DNA from: Carallia brachiata
Lineage: Eukaryota > Streptophyta > Magnoliopsida > Malpighiales > Rhizophoraceae
Direction: 5' to 3'
Length of the DNA stretch: 64,000 nt
Assembly: GCA_021464245.1 (NCBI GenBank)
Contig: JADCRB010000045.1
Location: 1,016,468-1,080,467 of the forward strand
A program made the translations under genes and the position numbers. The notes beneath the pieces are model-generated. The model saw only the letters and a program-made list of their open reading frames with translations. It did not search any database and had not been told where the DNA came from. The stretch's first letter is position 1, and each line of letters opens with the position of its first letter. Shown here piece after piece: positions 1-14,050 of this stretch.

Positions 1-411
1 ATTATTCGGCGGCCACACAGTATTATAATTAGAGAAATTTTACGCGGAGGCAGTTTATTGCGCGAGTGATATAATATATAAAAAAAAATTATAAATTACT
101 ATTGTTAAATTTGCATGTTAATAGTATAATCTTTGTTTAAGCAAAAATTTTAATCCTATTATTTTGTTATGTGTGTCATTTTCGCGTTAAAAATTTGTGT
201 CTGCCAAATGGAATCCATGTGGTCAATTAATATTAGCTGTAAAGAAGAGAATATTATTAACGCGCATCTCCAAATAAAATGGGTCTCTTTTTGCAGGTCT
301 AGAAGGTTTTGGGTTGTGATTTGCGTTTAATCTATAATTAGGTTTTGCTTTACAGATTATATTGAATGGCTATATACATAATGGCTTATATGCGTCCTTT
401 GTGATTATTAG
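1..411. other. Intergenic sequence, no gene seen
   Basis: AT-rich sequence with no open frame that resembles a known protein. It ends in the left target-site copy (404-411) of the hAT-type element that follows. Confidence 0.6.
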
Positions 412-1060
412 TATAGGTGTCAAAACGGGTCATCGGATTGGATTCGGGTTGAGTTACTTCGGGTTCGGGTCGTTTCGGGTCGGGTTACTTACGGGTCAAG
501 TTATCTTCGGGTCATTTTGGGTTGTGTCACTTCGAGTTCGGGTCGGGTTCGAGTCAACCCACGGGTTGGTCACGTCATCAAAAATGATGACGTGACATTT
601 TTTATTAAAAATTTTAAAAATTTCAAAAATTTTATTAAAAATTCTTAAAAATCAAAGAAAATCATATGATTGAAAAATAATTGAAAATTTTTCTTTTAAA
701 ATATTTTAAAAAATTAAAATAAAATTTAAAACTGTATAAAAAATCTCAAAATAATCTAAAAAAATTTATAATTAAGATTTTATATTGAAAATAGTATAAT
801 CTATACTTTTTATAATATAAAATATGCTAAATTTTTTCATTTTATTTTTTTGTTCCCTTAAGAAAAAAAAGTTCAGGTCAAACGGGTTGGGTTAGGGTTG
901 GGTCGGGTTTGACCCAAAGATTTTCGGGTCATTCGGGTTCGGGTCATTTCGGGTTAGGTCATTCTTCGGGTCAGGTCATTCTTCGGGTCGGGTTCGAGTC
1001 GTATTTTTTCGAACGAGTTCGGGTCAACCCATCGGGTCGGGTCAGATTTTGACACCTCTA
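412..1060. mobile_element. Nonautonomous hAT-type MITE with CGGGT-rich arms
   Basis: The left end TATAGGTGTCAAAA and the reverse complement of the right end (TAGAGGTGTCAAAA) form a terminal inverted repeat of about 14 bp with one mismatch. The element is flanked by a perfect 8-bp direct repeat ATTATTAG (404-411 and 1061-1068), the target-site length of hAT transposons. Both arms (about 425-590 and 870-1040) are arrays of degenerate CGGGT/CGGGTTCGGGTC motifs around a very AT-rich core. No transposase frame is present, so it would need a transposase supplied elsewhere. Confidence 0.82.
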
Positions 1061-1174
1061 ATTATTAGCGATAAGGAATAAGTCTCTCTGTCCACTTATG
1101 TCTATACTTAGGCTCGAAGTCCTTCGGAAAGCTCCATTTTCTTTAGACTCAATTCACTCCATAATTGTAAAAAT

Positions 1175-1582
1175 CAGACCAAACTCATTGATTCGATCGG
1201 TTTAACCGGTAACCAATCAGAAGTTCGATCAAGTTTAAAGTAAAATTTTCACAAAATTCAAATCGATCAAAATCTGTAAAAATGGATCGGTTATCAGGTC
1301 TAAGTTAAATTAAAAATTCATAAATTATAATTTGATGTCAAATTTTATTTAAATTATAATTTGAATTATAAATTTAATTAAAATTTTCAATTTAATCTTA
1401 AATTGATCAAATTTTTTAATTTAGTCTTTAAAACTAAAAAAATTAATATTTAACCACTATATATAAATATTATTTTTTAATTATATATATATATATATAT
1501 TAGTAAATATTAATTTGACCGGTTGAATATTGATCTACTTATATTTATAATTCGATAATCGGTCCAATTCTGACAATTTTAT
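1175..1582 (+). mobile_element. AT-rich CCGGTT-ended nonautonomous element, copy A
   Basis: The ends carry GATCGGTTTAACCGGT-like and GACCGGTTGAATA-like motifs around an AT-rich core. The core matches the reverse complement of 19149-19591 over several hundred bases: the same AAATTATAATTTG, TTTAATTAAAATTTT and TATATATATA blocks occur in the same order. I infer a dispersed nonautonomous DNA element. The superfamily and exact ends of this copy are not certain. Confidence 0.5.
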
Positions 1583-2509
1583 TCACTCCTTAACATGTAA
1601 TCTTCAACAAATAAAAAATTCTTGGATACATAATTATAAAAATACAGTAAATATGTAATAATATAAGTTATTAAATAATAAAAATATATATTAAATTTAA
1701 AAATTAATTTAATAAATATTATTAAATTAATTACTAATCTCTTATACATCTTATTAAACCCGTAGAAGTACTCTTACTCCAACTTAACGCCACTCTTTCA
1801 TTCTTATCATTTCATTACTAGATCTACGCCAACACGCCTACAAAAGGAGACGTCGGGCCTGTCGATGGCAAGTACGGAGATAAAGCTAGCTCATGCATCC
1901 ATCTCCTTCTCCTTGAAGAAAAATATGGCGTGGGTAGACCAAGTAGAATTAAAGTTAGATCTAAATGATTTATTATTGTATAATCGAATTTTATAAAATA
2001 AAATATAAATAAATTATTAAGTATTATCAAATGATTAGTGTATTTATATATCTTTCAATTTATACTAGCATAATGGTACTTTTTGCTTAGTTTACACGCA
2101 TGTCTTCCTTAATTGACTTAATTTTGTTGGGTCGTTAACGCTGGAGAATGGAGATTCTACGAACCTTGACTGCGTTTTTTTCTTGTAATTACCGGTAATG
2201 GGTTCAACGCTGAGTCCAACTAGTAACTCGGTGACCAACCCCTCTCATCAATTAGCTAGTTTTAGAATATTAGACAATAAAAAATAAAAGGTTCAATATT
2301 TAAGAATTATGTGCCTGCAAATAATAATAATGATGATGATGATGATGATAATAATGGAGTTCAAAGAATCTAAGCTAAGCCAGGATGTTGTGTGGAAAAA
2401 AAAATTAAAAAAAAAAAAGAAAGAATTTAAGTCAGGCAGTAGTAGACAAAGAACGACAGCTTTGTCCCTGGGAAAGAATATAATAATAAAGAGTTCACCT
2501 GTTTACTCA

Positions 2510-2540
<31 letters not shown>

Positions 2541-5480
2541 GAAAACACCAAAAAAAGAAAACAAAAAAAAGCTAGCAATACTGAGGAAAAATATGATTTT
2601 GTAAAATGTTTTCTGATTGTAGTGGTTTTGTCACCTGCTACTTGGTAGTGATATGGTAGTGGAATTTTTGGTTCTTATTAATCTCAGCAAGCAAATTGAC
2701 ATCAAATCAAATTCTAATACTGATGGGAAAAAAAGGGGTCTTGGAAGTTTTGCTTGTGGATGGGAACAACTTTGGCGGACAACTAATGGTGAAAAACAGT
2801 TTGAAGAAACTAAATTTATTTTTTTATTTAAAATCGTTCAATATCTCATTTAAAAATTAATTAATCTAGACTGACTCAAATTGAAGAAACTAAATTTATT
2901 AAAGAACATTTTTGCTCTATGTGCAATATTCTAACAATCGTCAACTCAACAAAAAAAAAACGTAATAAAAACTTAAAATATAAAAATTTTACGACTGCAA
3001 TTTTCTTGATTACATTCCTTTTTTTTTTTTAATTATTGTAGATCTTGATAATATTCCTTAGAACAGAGAATAATGTTCCAAATTCTCCAATCACAGTGTA
3101 AATCATGTAAATTGCGGCAAGATCTACCCATTGTAATAAAGAATAGAACGCCAGCAGCGGAATAAATAATATGGAAATTGTGAAAGTAAGATCGAATAAA
3201 TTTGAAGTCCCAACATCATTAGCTAGCATCACAAGTGTCTCATATTGGATCACGATTCATGATATGCGTCTTCAATCGGAATTTTCAAAACAAATTTCAA
3301 ATCCCACCGTCATAAATTAGCATAATACTTTTTTCTTTTTAATTTTTTATCCGGAAGTCAATTGGATTGACATTTACACGTCAAAGAATAAACTTTGATT
3401 TTTCTGTAAAAGTCTCACATTATTCTGTCTCACGTTTTGAACTTTGATACTTCAAAATAAATAATTTTTTTTTTAAATGAGAAGATAGAGGTAGTGTTAT
3501 ACAATTTCATCAATTTTGTCAGAAAATATATCCATATTTTTAGGATAACCTCTGAACTGCCTGAATGATTACATTATAACTCAATATTACAAAAAAGAGG
3601 AGTATATTTAATCTCACAAAACGTCTTGACAACTTTTAAATCCATTCAAATTCAAAATTTTAATTTAATAACGTTTAATATTTATCATTAAATAACGACA
3701 ATTAATAGTAAAGTAAACAATTTAAATCATAAGCATCGATATGTTCTCTCGTAAACAACTCTTATTATGTTTATATCTACGATATCTAATGACATTGTAA
3801 AAAATTCCATCTACCTCGTAAGATGGAGCTCACCAAATCATATCAATCAAAAAAGTAAAAACCCTCTGCAACACGTGTCTTCTACTGTGGCTCCAAGCGG
3901 ACATGGTTAAAGTGACTTGGCCAAGAGGGAGAGTCACGTAGTTATCTAGACGTGGTTGAACAACTAATTTTTATTTGATTCCCTGTTCTCTTTTTTATTC
4001 TTTTTTTTTTTTTTACCACATGTCCTTAAAAAAAAAAGTTTACTGTCCATACTAGTTTGCCACTACCTACAAGGTTTACTAGAGAGTTATTTAAATTTTT
4101 TTTTAAGTCTAAAATTTAATCCCTGTTTCCCACAAAAATCTAGTGATAAAATCAATTAACTTTTAATTTTAAATTTAAAATTTAAGAGAAGTCCCCGCCA
4201 ACAATTAAAAAAATAAAAAAAAAGTTTTACCCTATGTAAAACGTAAGCTGGCGTCTTGCCTTTTTTTTAGGGCCATAATGAAAGGCTATAGCCCAAACTA
4301 CAACAAAACCACACTGACTAAGGCTAGGGTCATATAAGTTTTCTGCAGCACCACAGTTATCTAGCAACAGTGACAGGCCCAAGTCTGGTAGTGGCTGCGG
4401 CAGAAGATGTTGTTCAAAGTTGCAAAGAAGGCCTGGTTTGATAACCATCTGTACCCACGTTTCCTTCCTTATTTTGCAGCGCGACATCGCACGTTGATGG
4501 AGATATGTGAATGCAACTTTCCTAATATTTCTCAAGAGACATTGCTTTCATGATGTGAATCGATGCTTTTCAAATCATAATAAATAATTTTAAAAACCTT
4601 CAATAAAATACCTTTAACAACTATTAATTTAGTAACAATTACATCACGAAATTTATATTATAAAACATTTCAAATCTTATTATTATAAAAGAAACCAATC
4701 GCTCCTACCAATTGAATTATCCGACGAAATATTCAGATTACAGCTACGTGAGAGTTCCCCGCCAGCAACATCGAAAGAATTCCACTGAACCTTATCATTT
4801 TAGAGTTGTTCACTGAACCTTATCATTTTAGAGGAAAGAGAAGTCTATAACAAAATTTCCAAACTTTTTTAGTGTCTCTAACAATAAAAGAAAAGATTTA
4901 ATACACATTTATCAGTCAAAATATTTTATGATATAATTTTTAAAATATTTATCATAATATACCCAAACTCGCGTATAAAATTAAAAAACAAAAATTATTT
5001 AAGAAAATCCATCGTAATTAAAGTGGCTGCCACAAACAACAACAAAACTTAACTTCGAAGAGTCACAAACATAAAATATTCAATTATAATTTTTCTATTT
5101 TTATTTATTTTTTTGAAATAACTAAGTAAAATTACTAAAAACTCTTTGATCCAACTTGTGTCTTCCTAGTTGCATTGATACTCAAAATATAATGGCCAAT
5201 TGGCCATTTTCTCCACAAGTATTGGCGTTACAGCTTTCCATAATTTGCATCCGGGTGTTCTCCTTCAATACTCCTTTTGGAAAAGCAGACCCACTTTTTA
5301 AAACAGACTGACGAACCACATCCACAGCCTAAATTTGTCAAAGCAATATTGTTGCTAATCAGCTACCTCACTAATTACTACCATCGATTACAAACAAAGT
5401 TTAGCAGTAACACTAGCGCGAGCAATGAATTAGCATGCTATAAATACAGGGACTAGTTAAACGAACGTCACTTAACTTCA
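1583..5480. other. Intergenic region downstream of the EFR3-like gene
   Basis: No supported gene. It contains an AT-rich dispersed motif near 1660-1750, a (GA)n tract at 2512-2533, many poly-A/T runs and a small tandem duplication of an ACTGAACCTTATCATTTTAGAG unit (about 4785-4833). Short frames here, such as 4227-4535 on the minus strand, show no recognizable domain. Confidence 0.55.
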
Positions 5481-5561
5481 AATCATCGAGTTTCCTACAA
5501 TCTAAGTCGCTACCAACACACTTAGCAAGATAGCCCAGAAATGTGCAGGCACCAAGTTTCC

Positions 5562-8500
5562 TTAACAACCAGCTGCTTTCAGGAAGTTATCAAAAGGACT
5601 AGCAGGTGGCAGCCTTATAGCCGAGCATGGATCCATTGGCTTCACTAATCCCTGAACACACGGTGACAACAGGCACACCAGGCGTTAGTTGATATAAAGG
5701 AGAAAAAGGCAAGTATTGTAACTATGGGAAACTACACAAAGCAAGAGAAGCATTTCTCTAGCATGCAATAACCAGAACCATGTAGACGTAGGCGGTTTTC
5801 GCGTTTTATGCAAATAAGCACCCTTCTATGCCAACCAGATATATTTCATGATAGCAGCAAGCATGCCTATTTCAAGTGAGCTCTATCATACTCTGCATGT
5901 AACACCTTCCCAATGAGAAGGTCAAACCCAATAAAAATAGGAATGGAATTTCTAGAGTTGCTGGGACTCTGAGGCATAGCCCAAAGGAGACAGGTAAAGT
6001 AAATGGAACAGACCTTCCATGCCTCAGGGTGTCCATTTGTATGAACTGTTGGTTGAGACTTGTCGGGAGCTCTAGTACCATGGTTTTCATGGGCCAACCA
6101 ATTAGACAGCTTCTTCCTCGTACCTGTGCCTAGAGCTTCGCAGTGTTTAGCCATGGTGTCATATGGGAGAGGTGATGTAGAAATTGATGTTCCTGCCACT
6201 TGACCAGCAACCTCAAGTGCCTGAAACCGCAACACTCAAGCTTACAAACCTCAAGCAATAGAGAAGTTGCAAACCATTCAGTAAAGGATTGCATTGAGGG
6301 GGTCCTTTTTAAAGTTAGAATACCGATTCTAATAGCTGTCCAATGCTGATAAAATGGGAGACAGAAGGGGATGAAGGCATCTTAGGAATGAAGCAGGACA
6401 TGTCTGCAACAGATGGTTCACTTGTCAAATCATCCTCAACTAATGAGCCTGCTGGAATATCCTGCAACAATGTAATGATTCGCTGGGTCACTCTGTCATG
6501 ACTCGTCATAGAAGAAAGCTGACTAAACACCTGACATTTAAACCACATGAACAAAACAGAGCTCCAGTTGACAAATTGCAGATTTATCAGAAGACTATTA
6601 GTGAAACGGTACCTCATCAAAGGAGACTGATTCCTTGGAATGAGAAATTACTTCATTGTGCTCCACTTCAAGTATTGATGTTGGACCAAACACAAGCGCA
6701 TCATCAGGTGTGAATGGTTCTGACAGCAGCCTAACCAAGTCATCCCCATCCAGCTTCAAAAACACAAATAGACATGTCACACGTGCGAGAATGTGAGAGA
6801 GAGAGAGAGAGATCATATTTCTTACCCCATTAGTTTTAGCTAGATGCAACACTAAGATGTCAATTACGGCCTTGTTTGATTCAAGTATTTTGTCATGCAG
6901 GTCATGCAGTGATGTCATGGCTAACTGATTATCCCTAGCAGATCCATATTCCCTCACATCTGCCTGCGGCTTCACATATAGTTGACAGTCATCGCTAATA
7001 CCCAGAAAAGGATCAACCTGAATTGGTAAAAAATTATGATCAGGGAAGATACTCTGAAACACATACCAACTGAAATCAACTGTTTTTTTAATTCACTGTT
7101 TGATTTGCAGCTTGGTGACAATCAATTTGTTATTGTAGCTATGAATTCAGCAGCAAATACCTTCCTGATTCTAGAACCATCTCTAAGACAAACACACAAG
7201 AAACACAACATAATCCGAACTCACATTGCATTGATATAATGCCTTGAGCAAATTGCTCAACTCAGGAACTTGATATACTTTGGCTGCAGACATCAGCACA
7301 CCAATTGACAAAACAAGGATGGACCTCTGGCATGCTGGGGTTAGCGTCCCTGACAACAGATAATAGAAAAACATCAGTTGCATGCTTTCTTACCTCAACC
7401 ATCTGACAGCCTCTTCAATGAAATCACTTACCAATGCTTGTATCCAGAGATAAAGCCATGAGAGAAAGGGAAAGGTGGAAAAAGCGGGCCACAAGGTTAT
7501 CATTTGCACTCTGCAACATCACAAGTTTTGAAGACGGTAACTGATCTTATTAGTATACCCAGAAAGTCAAGCCTAACAGTAAGAAAGGAAAATCCCGAAG
7601 CATCATCAAGCATCCCATCAGCATTTAAATATAGTTCAACATAGGCTGATTCCTCAATAGGATGCGAGGTGACAAGAATAAACGAGAAACAGAGAGGTAA
7701 AAAACAAGAAATGAGGATTGAACCACCTTTAATTGTGAAGAAACAAGTGTCAGCATGAATGAATGAGCTATGGCCTCAAAATTTGATGGTATATTATCTG
7801 GCAGATTGGCTTGTATCCAGAAGGCAGACAGCAATTGTGCTATTTGGTCCTCAGTAAGCTTCATTATATTTGGTTCCTGTGCAAATCAGTGAACCAGATT
7901 TATGTTAATGACTAGTCAAATATGTTAAACATTTAAGCACAATAATGAGAGAACTGATATTGTAAAATGTACTTACCACCTCAGTGAAACTGGATGTCCC
8001 AGTAGCCCTGTCAACGAGGGAACTGATTTTGTAAAAATTAGGAGAGTTCTTTCTCCCACAACCATGCTTCCAATCTTCTGCGGTGTCCATTTCCCTATAG
8101 TTGCCATGACCATCATTTGCCTGCTTTTCTGCTGTAGCACCATCTTTCTCTTTCCGAAGCTTTTCAAGCAGTGCTGCAATTGACGCAAATGCAGATGCAG
8201 TATCAGAACGCCATTTTCTTGGTTCACAGATATAGCCTGGCCGCAATGAAGCAACTTCATGCCGGTGACGAATGGACCTCGGCATGAGAAGAAGAGAAAA
8301 TATCTGGTGCGCCCCAACTCGCACCTCAACATCTGGATGCAGCATTGCTTTTAAAAGTTGGACAAGAAGTTCTTCAGGAAAACCCTACATAGAGATGGTT
8401 ACTAAAGCTCGTAAGCTGCATCCAAATACCACTTCTAGAATAGGATGTATTAAAGAATTAAACAATAAATTTCGCAACAAATTAAGAAGTTGCAAATGTT

Positions 8501-11500
8501 CATGACAAATTCTAAACTGAAAAATGAAGACTGAAGCTAGAAGGAAAATTAGCACGAGACCCCATTGCAGAAGTTGAACATGCAAAGACTCTGGAGTAGA
8601 TCGAGCTACCTGTTGCGAACGGGAAGATACTGATGATAACGAGATCACATGAGCAAGAACAATCAATGATCCAATGGTGGAACGGGCAACAACTGCAGAA
8701 GGTGGCAGCTTCTCCAGTGTAATGGACATCATGTCAAATAGCGCTCGGGCATCACTGATCTGTCCAGGGTGGAGGAGGAGAGAGATTTTCACTAAAAATT
8801 GCTTCTTGTTTTTATGACAATGGGGGAGCTGTGAAGTTGCAGTTCACATCACAGCTTCCAGCTCAGACAACACAGGTCTCTAAGCTAAACAACTAGTGGC
8901 AAAGTTTGTTAAACTACAGCCAGAAGACAAGGAACAAATCCAAGTGCCACATATGCTTCAAACTTACCCCTTTGGCAATTTCAAGCAAGCAAACTTCAAT
9001 GGAGTTCTGGAGTGATATATTCATGTTTGACTCTTGCTCTCCTGCAGTCTCAACAGTGGCTTGAAGACTTTTTCTCAAATGCCTGCATAGATCACTGACG
9101 ATACTAATTTCAGCCAGCACTGCTCCAGATCTAATATGCCGAGCTAAAACTGCAGCGATTTGTATGACACAGGATTTGATTTGCGGATCATGTACAATAT
9201 TCTTGTGGTCGAGATGACGAATAACAGCAGCCAACACCAATTGTTGATGCCCTGATATGGAATGAAAATTAGCAAAGGTTGGATGACCAATTGCTCAACA
9301 CCGACTGTTTATACTTCGAAACCATTACATGCAGAGACCTAGCACGAACAGAGATCATGTACCTGAATTCTCCAAGAAACAGGACATATCAGACAAAACT
9401 CTCACGGCTAGCCCTTGTCGAGGAATCCAGTGATGTCCAGAGTCAAAGTAGACAAATATTGGATCTAAGACTCTGCGCATTGTTGTACTCTCCTTTGCTA
9501 ACTCAACCATCCTCTGAATACAAATTTGAGCCCATATCCTCGGTGTCTCAATCTCTTCTCTGTAACGATCGCAAAAATCTATTTAAAATAGAAAGCTAAA
9601 CATGAAAAGGATACGGCTGTTGGGCATGGGACTACCACTACCTTGTCAAGAGAGAAGGATCTTTCTTCTCTGGTCGTCTGATAATCATGGTTCCAGAGCC
9701 ATCACCATCAATAACTGGAGATCTTCCCTCACATCTAACGACTTCATCCACCCAATTATGATGTGGCTCCCCTCTTTCTTCATCATCTTCGATACTTACT
9801 TCGAGCTCATAGTTATCCAAGGTAGCATGCACAATCTGCAATTTATATCTTAATTCAAAGTTTGATGAAACAAAATATAAGCAAGCAAATTTGAAGGATG
9901 GGGGATATGCCAACCAAACCTTAAGAATAAAGAATTCAGTAATCCAAATGTACTTCTACAAAACCATCATTTACCAGCAGTCTAAATCATGGCTATCAAT
10001 GGTAGTTTGTTCAGATATTCTAAACATTACTAATTACCGAGCAGACGCACATATGCTGCCATCTAAGAAGCACAGAACATCATGACAATTCATTGGTCTC
10101 TATAGGACCATCTTGCCCAGTCGATTTGGTATTAGCAGCCAGGAAAAAAAAACAAAAAAAATATAATTTCTTATGATTTTGTGTGGTCAAAGTCTGAGGT
10201 AATGTCATTATTAAAACTTCTGACATTGTTTAGGACCTCATTTTACATATATTTATTCTAACAACCAGAGCAACCAAAAAAAAAAGGACCTAACTGAAAA
10301 TTGTTGGATTAAATAGTCTAAAGCACCAACAATAAAAAGATTATGAAAATAGCCATTCAACAATAAAGCTGCTTGATAGATGTTAATAAGGGGACTAACC
10401 TCATCAAAAGCACCAAAAACGTATGAGAATTCCGCCATGAACCATACCTACAAAATTGATACATAATTACGCTAAGAATACGCAAATCCAGAAAAAAAGG
10501 TGGGAATGCATACTGGAAAAGGATGCAGAACAGCAATAGAAACTATATCACTAAATTAACATTACTCCAACTATGTAAAGAAGCTATACAAAGAGTAAAG
10601 TACCATGGCTGCAAGGCACTGCAGGCTGGATGCCCTCAAACCGTTCCTGTGCTGTTTGTCTCCATCCTCACGTGCCAGTTTACAAATTTTCTGAACAAAT
10701 TTCTCAATATTATGCGTGTATGTTCCATCTGCCTGTTTACACACCACATTAAACTTGACGAATTAATGGTAGTACTCATCAAACAGACTTTTAAGACTTG
10801 GAAAAACAAACAACAGACTTTAGGTTTGTGGGCTTGAAAGCTTGAGCATAACTTTTACAAAGAATTTGTCAATTTGAAGGTATAAGATGCATGAAAGCTG
10901 AAATCATGCATGTGACAAGTTCAGAAGCAGATGACTTTAAGCCATATTCTACCTTAATATAAATAAATAATGCCTGTCAAATTCAAACATAATTTGGGTT
11001 TTACTCTTTTCATAGTCTTCAGGATAACATCGGCACAAATAGTTCACCCATATCTACCTGACTATAAATGAATCTTGTTAAGGTTTGGCAACCGAGTATT
11101 AAGGAAGCTTCTTGCTTAGATTTGTCCAACAGTTCACTGACCACATTTAGCAAATTGATTGCAAAGTAGGCCCTGCAAAATCCAAGAATATAGGATTGAA
11201 CATCAGCAAACACAGAAATATGAAATTCTGTTGCTTCATTTAAAGATTTTAAATTCATAAACACAAAGATTGACATAGATCAACCAACCAATAGGCTGAG
11301 AACATGCAAGATAGCACATTTTGGTAATTATTTACAAGAACTAGTGAACTGCACTTACATCTGCTCCTTGCACATACAAAGCAACTTTTTGTAGGCCTCT
11401 GCAACAATATTGATGAATTTAATATGCTCATTTCGCAGTTCCTTGTAGCACCTTTCCTCGAGATATTTTGCAATCTATTAAAAGTAACAGAGCCAGCAAG

Positions 11501-12489
11501 AACTTAGGGTTGTGCCAATCACTTTCAATCTTAAGACAAGAACTACATGAAAGATGGGCATCAAGATCGGTACCTTCGGGATTCGGAATGGGTTTTTAGC
11601 AGCATATTCGCATAACTTCACAAGTTTTCTTTCATTTGGAGGACCATCCTGCAAAATATTGTGGATCTTGATTGCTGGCCAGCCATTGACAGTAACAACA
11701 AGGAAGCTAAAAGAGATTGATTGCACGCAATAGAAAAATCATATATGAGGAAACATGCCAGGTAAACTGCTTCTTAATAACACTCATCACCAGCACAAAT
11801 TACACGCACATAGTATGTCCACATGCCAAAGACTTGCAAGCATGTAAAAAGCAAAAACTTGCCTTCGATGCTTCATAACAACTGACAAGTTATTCATAAC
11901 AACTGAAAAGTTATAGAAATTAAGAGTTTTCCCATCGACAACGATCACTGTGGCAGGACACAGAAAAAAATGTGACTTGGTTTCCTTTCTTAAACACCCG
12001 TTAGCATTTCTTAATCCTAGCATTTTTCTGTTCCAATATTGAAGAAAACGATAAGCAATATCCACTATTCAACTAATGTTTTATTAGAAAGAAAAAGCTG
12101 TAAGGTACACTAAATTATAGTGATGCAAAATCCATGGAGCAACCATCCCGAAAACAGAAGGAAACCCTTCAGCTTCACAGGATATTTTACCCAAGACCAA
12201 CAGGTTACCAATTGTACCATTGACATGACAAGTCATTCTTGCCTTGAGAGAAACTTAAAAATCCTGATTTACTTAATACCAAAGCAACCAAGATTCGGTT
12301 AATGTGTGAAGGAACAAGGAGAGAAAATGCAATTAAGGGTAAAAAAATACTCACTAGAGATTTCGGAAAGATCTCTGCAAGTAGCTTCTTATATCGCTTG
12401 ACGGGTTGTCGAGATCTGGACCTCAATGCAGGGCAGCACACACACATGCTCTCACAGGCAGGGAATAACTTCCTGGAAATAAAACCCAT
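5562..12489 (-). CDS. EFR3-like / SEMI-ROLLED LEAF2-type armadillo-fold protein
   Basis: Coding exons in order: 12489-12355, 11648-11574, 11474-11359, 11172-11058, 10732-10604, 10447-10400, 9835-9642, 9559-9363, 9251-8968, 8759-8610, 8384-7977, 7876-7727, 7510-7432, 7349-7225, 7017-6826, 6753-6613, 6530-6324, 6220-6014 and 5651-5562. They sum to 3042 nt, or 1013 residues, with continuous phase and GT-AG introns, matching the usual plant length of about 1000. The protein starts MGFISRKLFPACESM. Cys12, 16, 18 and 19 form a cluster like the palmitoylated N-terminus of EFR3 proteins, and a helical ARM/HEAT-like body follows. EFR3 anchors a phosphatidylinositol 4-kinase complex to the plasma membrane in yeast and animals; rice SRL2 affects leaf rolling. 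The C-terminus ends in a typical family tail (PPASPFDNFLKAAGC). The gene appears intact. Membership is from recognition of sequence; no alignment was run. Confidence 0.93.
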
Positions 12490-12492
12490 TTC

Positions 12493-13141
12493 CTGCGCAT
12501 TGCAAAAACAAAGAACGAAAAGATTAAAAAAAAAAAAAACCTCACAAAATCTTCTATAAAAAATCTTAAACATGAGAGAAAAACATGTTATTCCAAATTT
12601 AACATATACTTAAAAACCAAAAAGCCCAAATTATAAAAAGAAACAACTTGAACCATGTTCAAAAGAAAACAGTATACTGAAAAAGAAATTTCAAAAGCGA
12701 CAAGGGAACAACCATGTTCTTGTTCTTTTTTCTTTCTTTCTCTTTTTCTTCAAAGCCAACAAAAGAGCTGAACAAGACACTCAAGCGTAACCTCCGTACA
12801 GATAACACATAAAATTACAAAAACGCAAAGATTAAAGAGAACAGGAACGAGAAAATCCCAACAAGAAGAGCATTACAAGAACGCAACAAAAAAAAAAGCA
12901 AAAAACTCAAGATGGGGCACAGAAACACAGTAAAAAGAAAACCCAACAAGCCAGCCGCAAGAAAGGATCAAAAACATAAGACAAAATACCCGTAACAATG
13001 TAATAATAACTCAAGCAAGACTACCGGTGCTAAAGATCGAATCTTTACACCAAAACAGGAATTCATGAAATAAAAGCCACCCCCCCCCCCCAACCTAAAA
13101 GTAAATAATAGCGCATTGACAAAACAAGAATGGCAAAGTAC
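12493..13141 (-). other. 5' UTR intron of the EFR3-like gene
   Basis: Read on the minus strand, a donor AAAG|GTACTTT lies near 13141. A pyrimidine-rich acceptor ending GCGCAG lies three bases before the ATG at 12489. The noncoding first exon would lie at about 13142-13250, preceded upstream by a (GA)n tract (13281-13300 on the plus strand). A run of 13 cytosines (13080-13092) lies inside the intron. Confidence 0.55.
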
Positions 13142-13309
13142 CTTTGGATGTGCCCCTGCGAGGCAGATCTACGAAGGGAAAGGAACCAATGTAGAAAAAC
13201 AAGTGCAAGCAAACAGAAACTATGAACCGAAGCCAACCTTGGACTGATCAAGAGAGAGGAAGAGAGGATGTTCAAAACATAGAGAGAGAGAGAGAGAGAG
13301 ATCACGTGA

Positions 13310-14050
13310 GTGTGTCAGGTTTGAGTTGCTTTGTGTTATTTTGTGTCAGAAGTTGGAAGACAAATTTCCAATTTGTAAACATAGTAATAATCTCTAATAT
13401 TAATACACCCAATAGCTTTTGCTTTCCACTTTTATCTTTCTTTTTGATTTTTTTTCTTTCTTTTTCTAGTTTGTTCACTTTGTCGTTTGTTCTCTTATCT
13501 TCTTTTTTTTCTATTCTGATTTGAAATTGAAATTGAAATTGAAATTTGAATGGAGTTTTGAATTCCCCCACAACCGCACACCGATCACAAGACAAAAAAG
13601 TGTTACTCTTTTTCTTTCTTGCTTTCTTCTGCTACGATAAAATGTTCATGGTTTTATAATATTATTTTTTTAGGGGGATTTTATTTATTTTATATTTCCG
13701 TTGTTGAATGAGTATGAAAAGGGATATTTTTAATTTCTTTATTACATAAGATTCTTGTAATCTTTAAAAAAGAATCATAAAAGAAATATCATAATTTATT
13801 GTTTACGATCTGTGAGTGAGAAAGTAACAGATATGGTCGTAAAAAGTAAAGTACAATACAATGCAAACGCATCCAAAATCACAACGGTTACCGGTAGGTA
13901 TGAAAAAGGATTTGCATCCTCGTTCACAACTTGGTTATTTACGATGCATCAGTTAGTTTATTTATGAAACTGCAGCGGATTGAATAGGATGGTTGAGTAC
14001 TTCTCTTATAATCTTATTTGAGCTTAATAATTTGCACACGTAAGAAAAAT
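13310..14050. other. Upstream region of the EFR3-like gene
   Basis: Pyrimidine-rich on the plus strand from about 13430 to 13520, then AT-rich. It should contain the minus-strand promoter of the EFR3-like gene, but I could not place a TATA box. It ends at the left edge of the tandem duplication. Confidence 0.4.

Noticed and set aside
420..1050. CGGGT-rich arrays resembling telomeric or centromeric satellite
   Set aside because: The motifs are confined within terminal inverted repeats and 8-bp target duplications, so they belong to a MITE.
8914..9240. Separate small minus-strand gene
   Set aside because: This frame is one exon (8968-9251) of the EFR3-like gene plus intron read-through.
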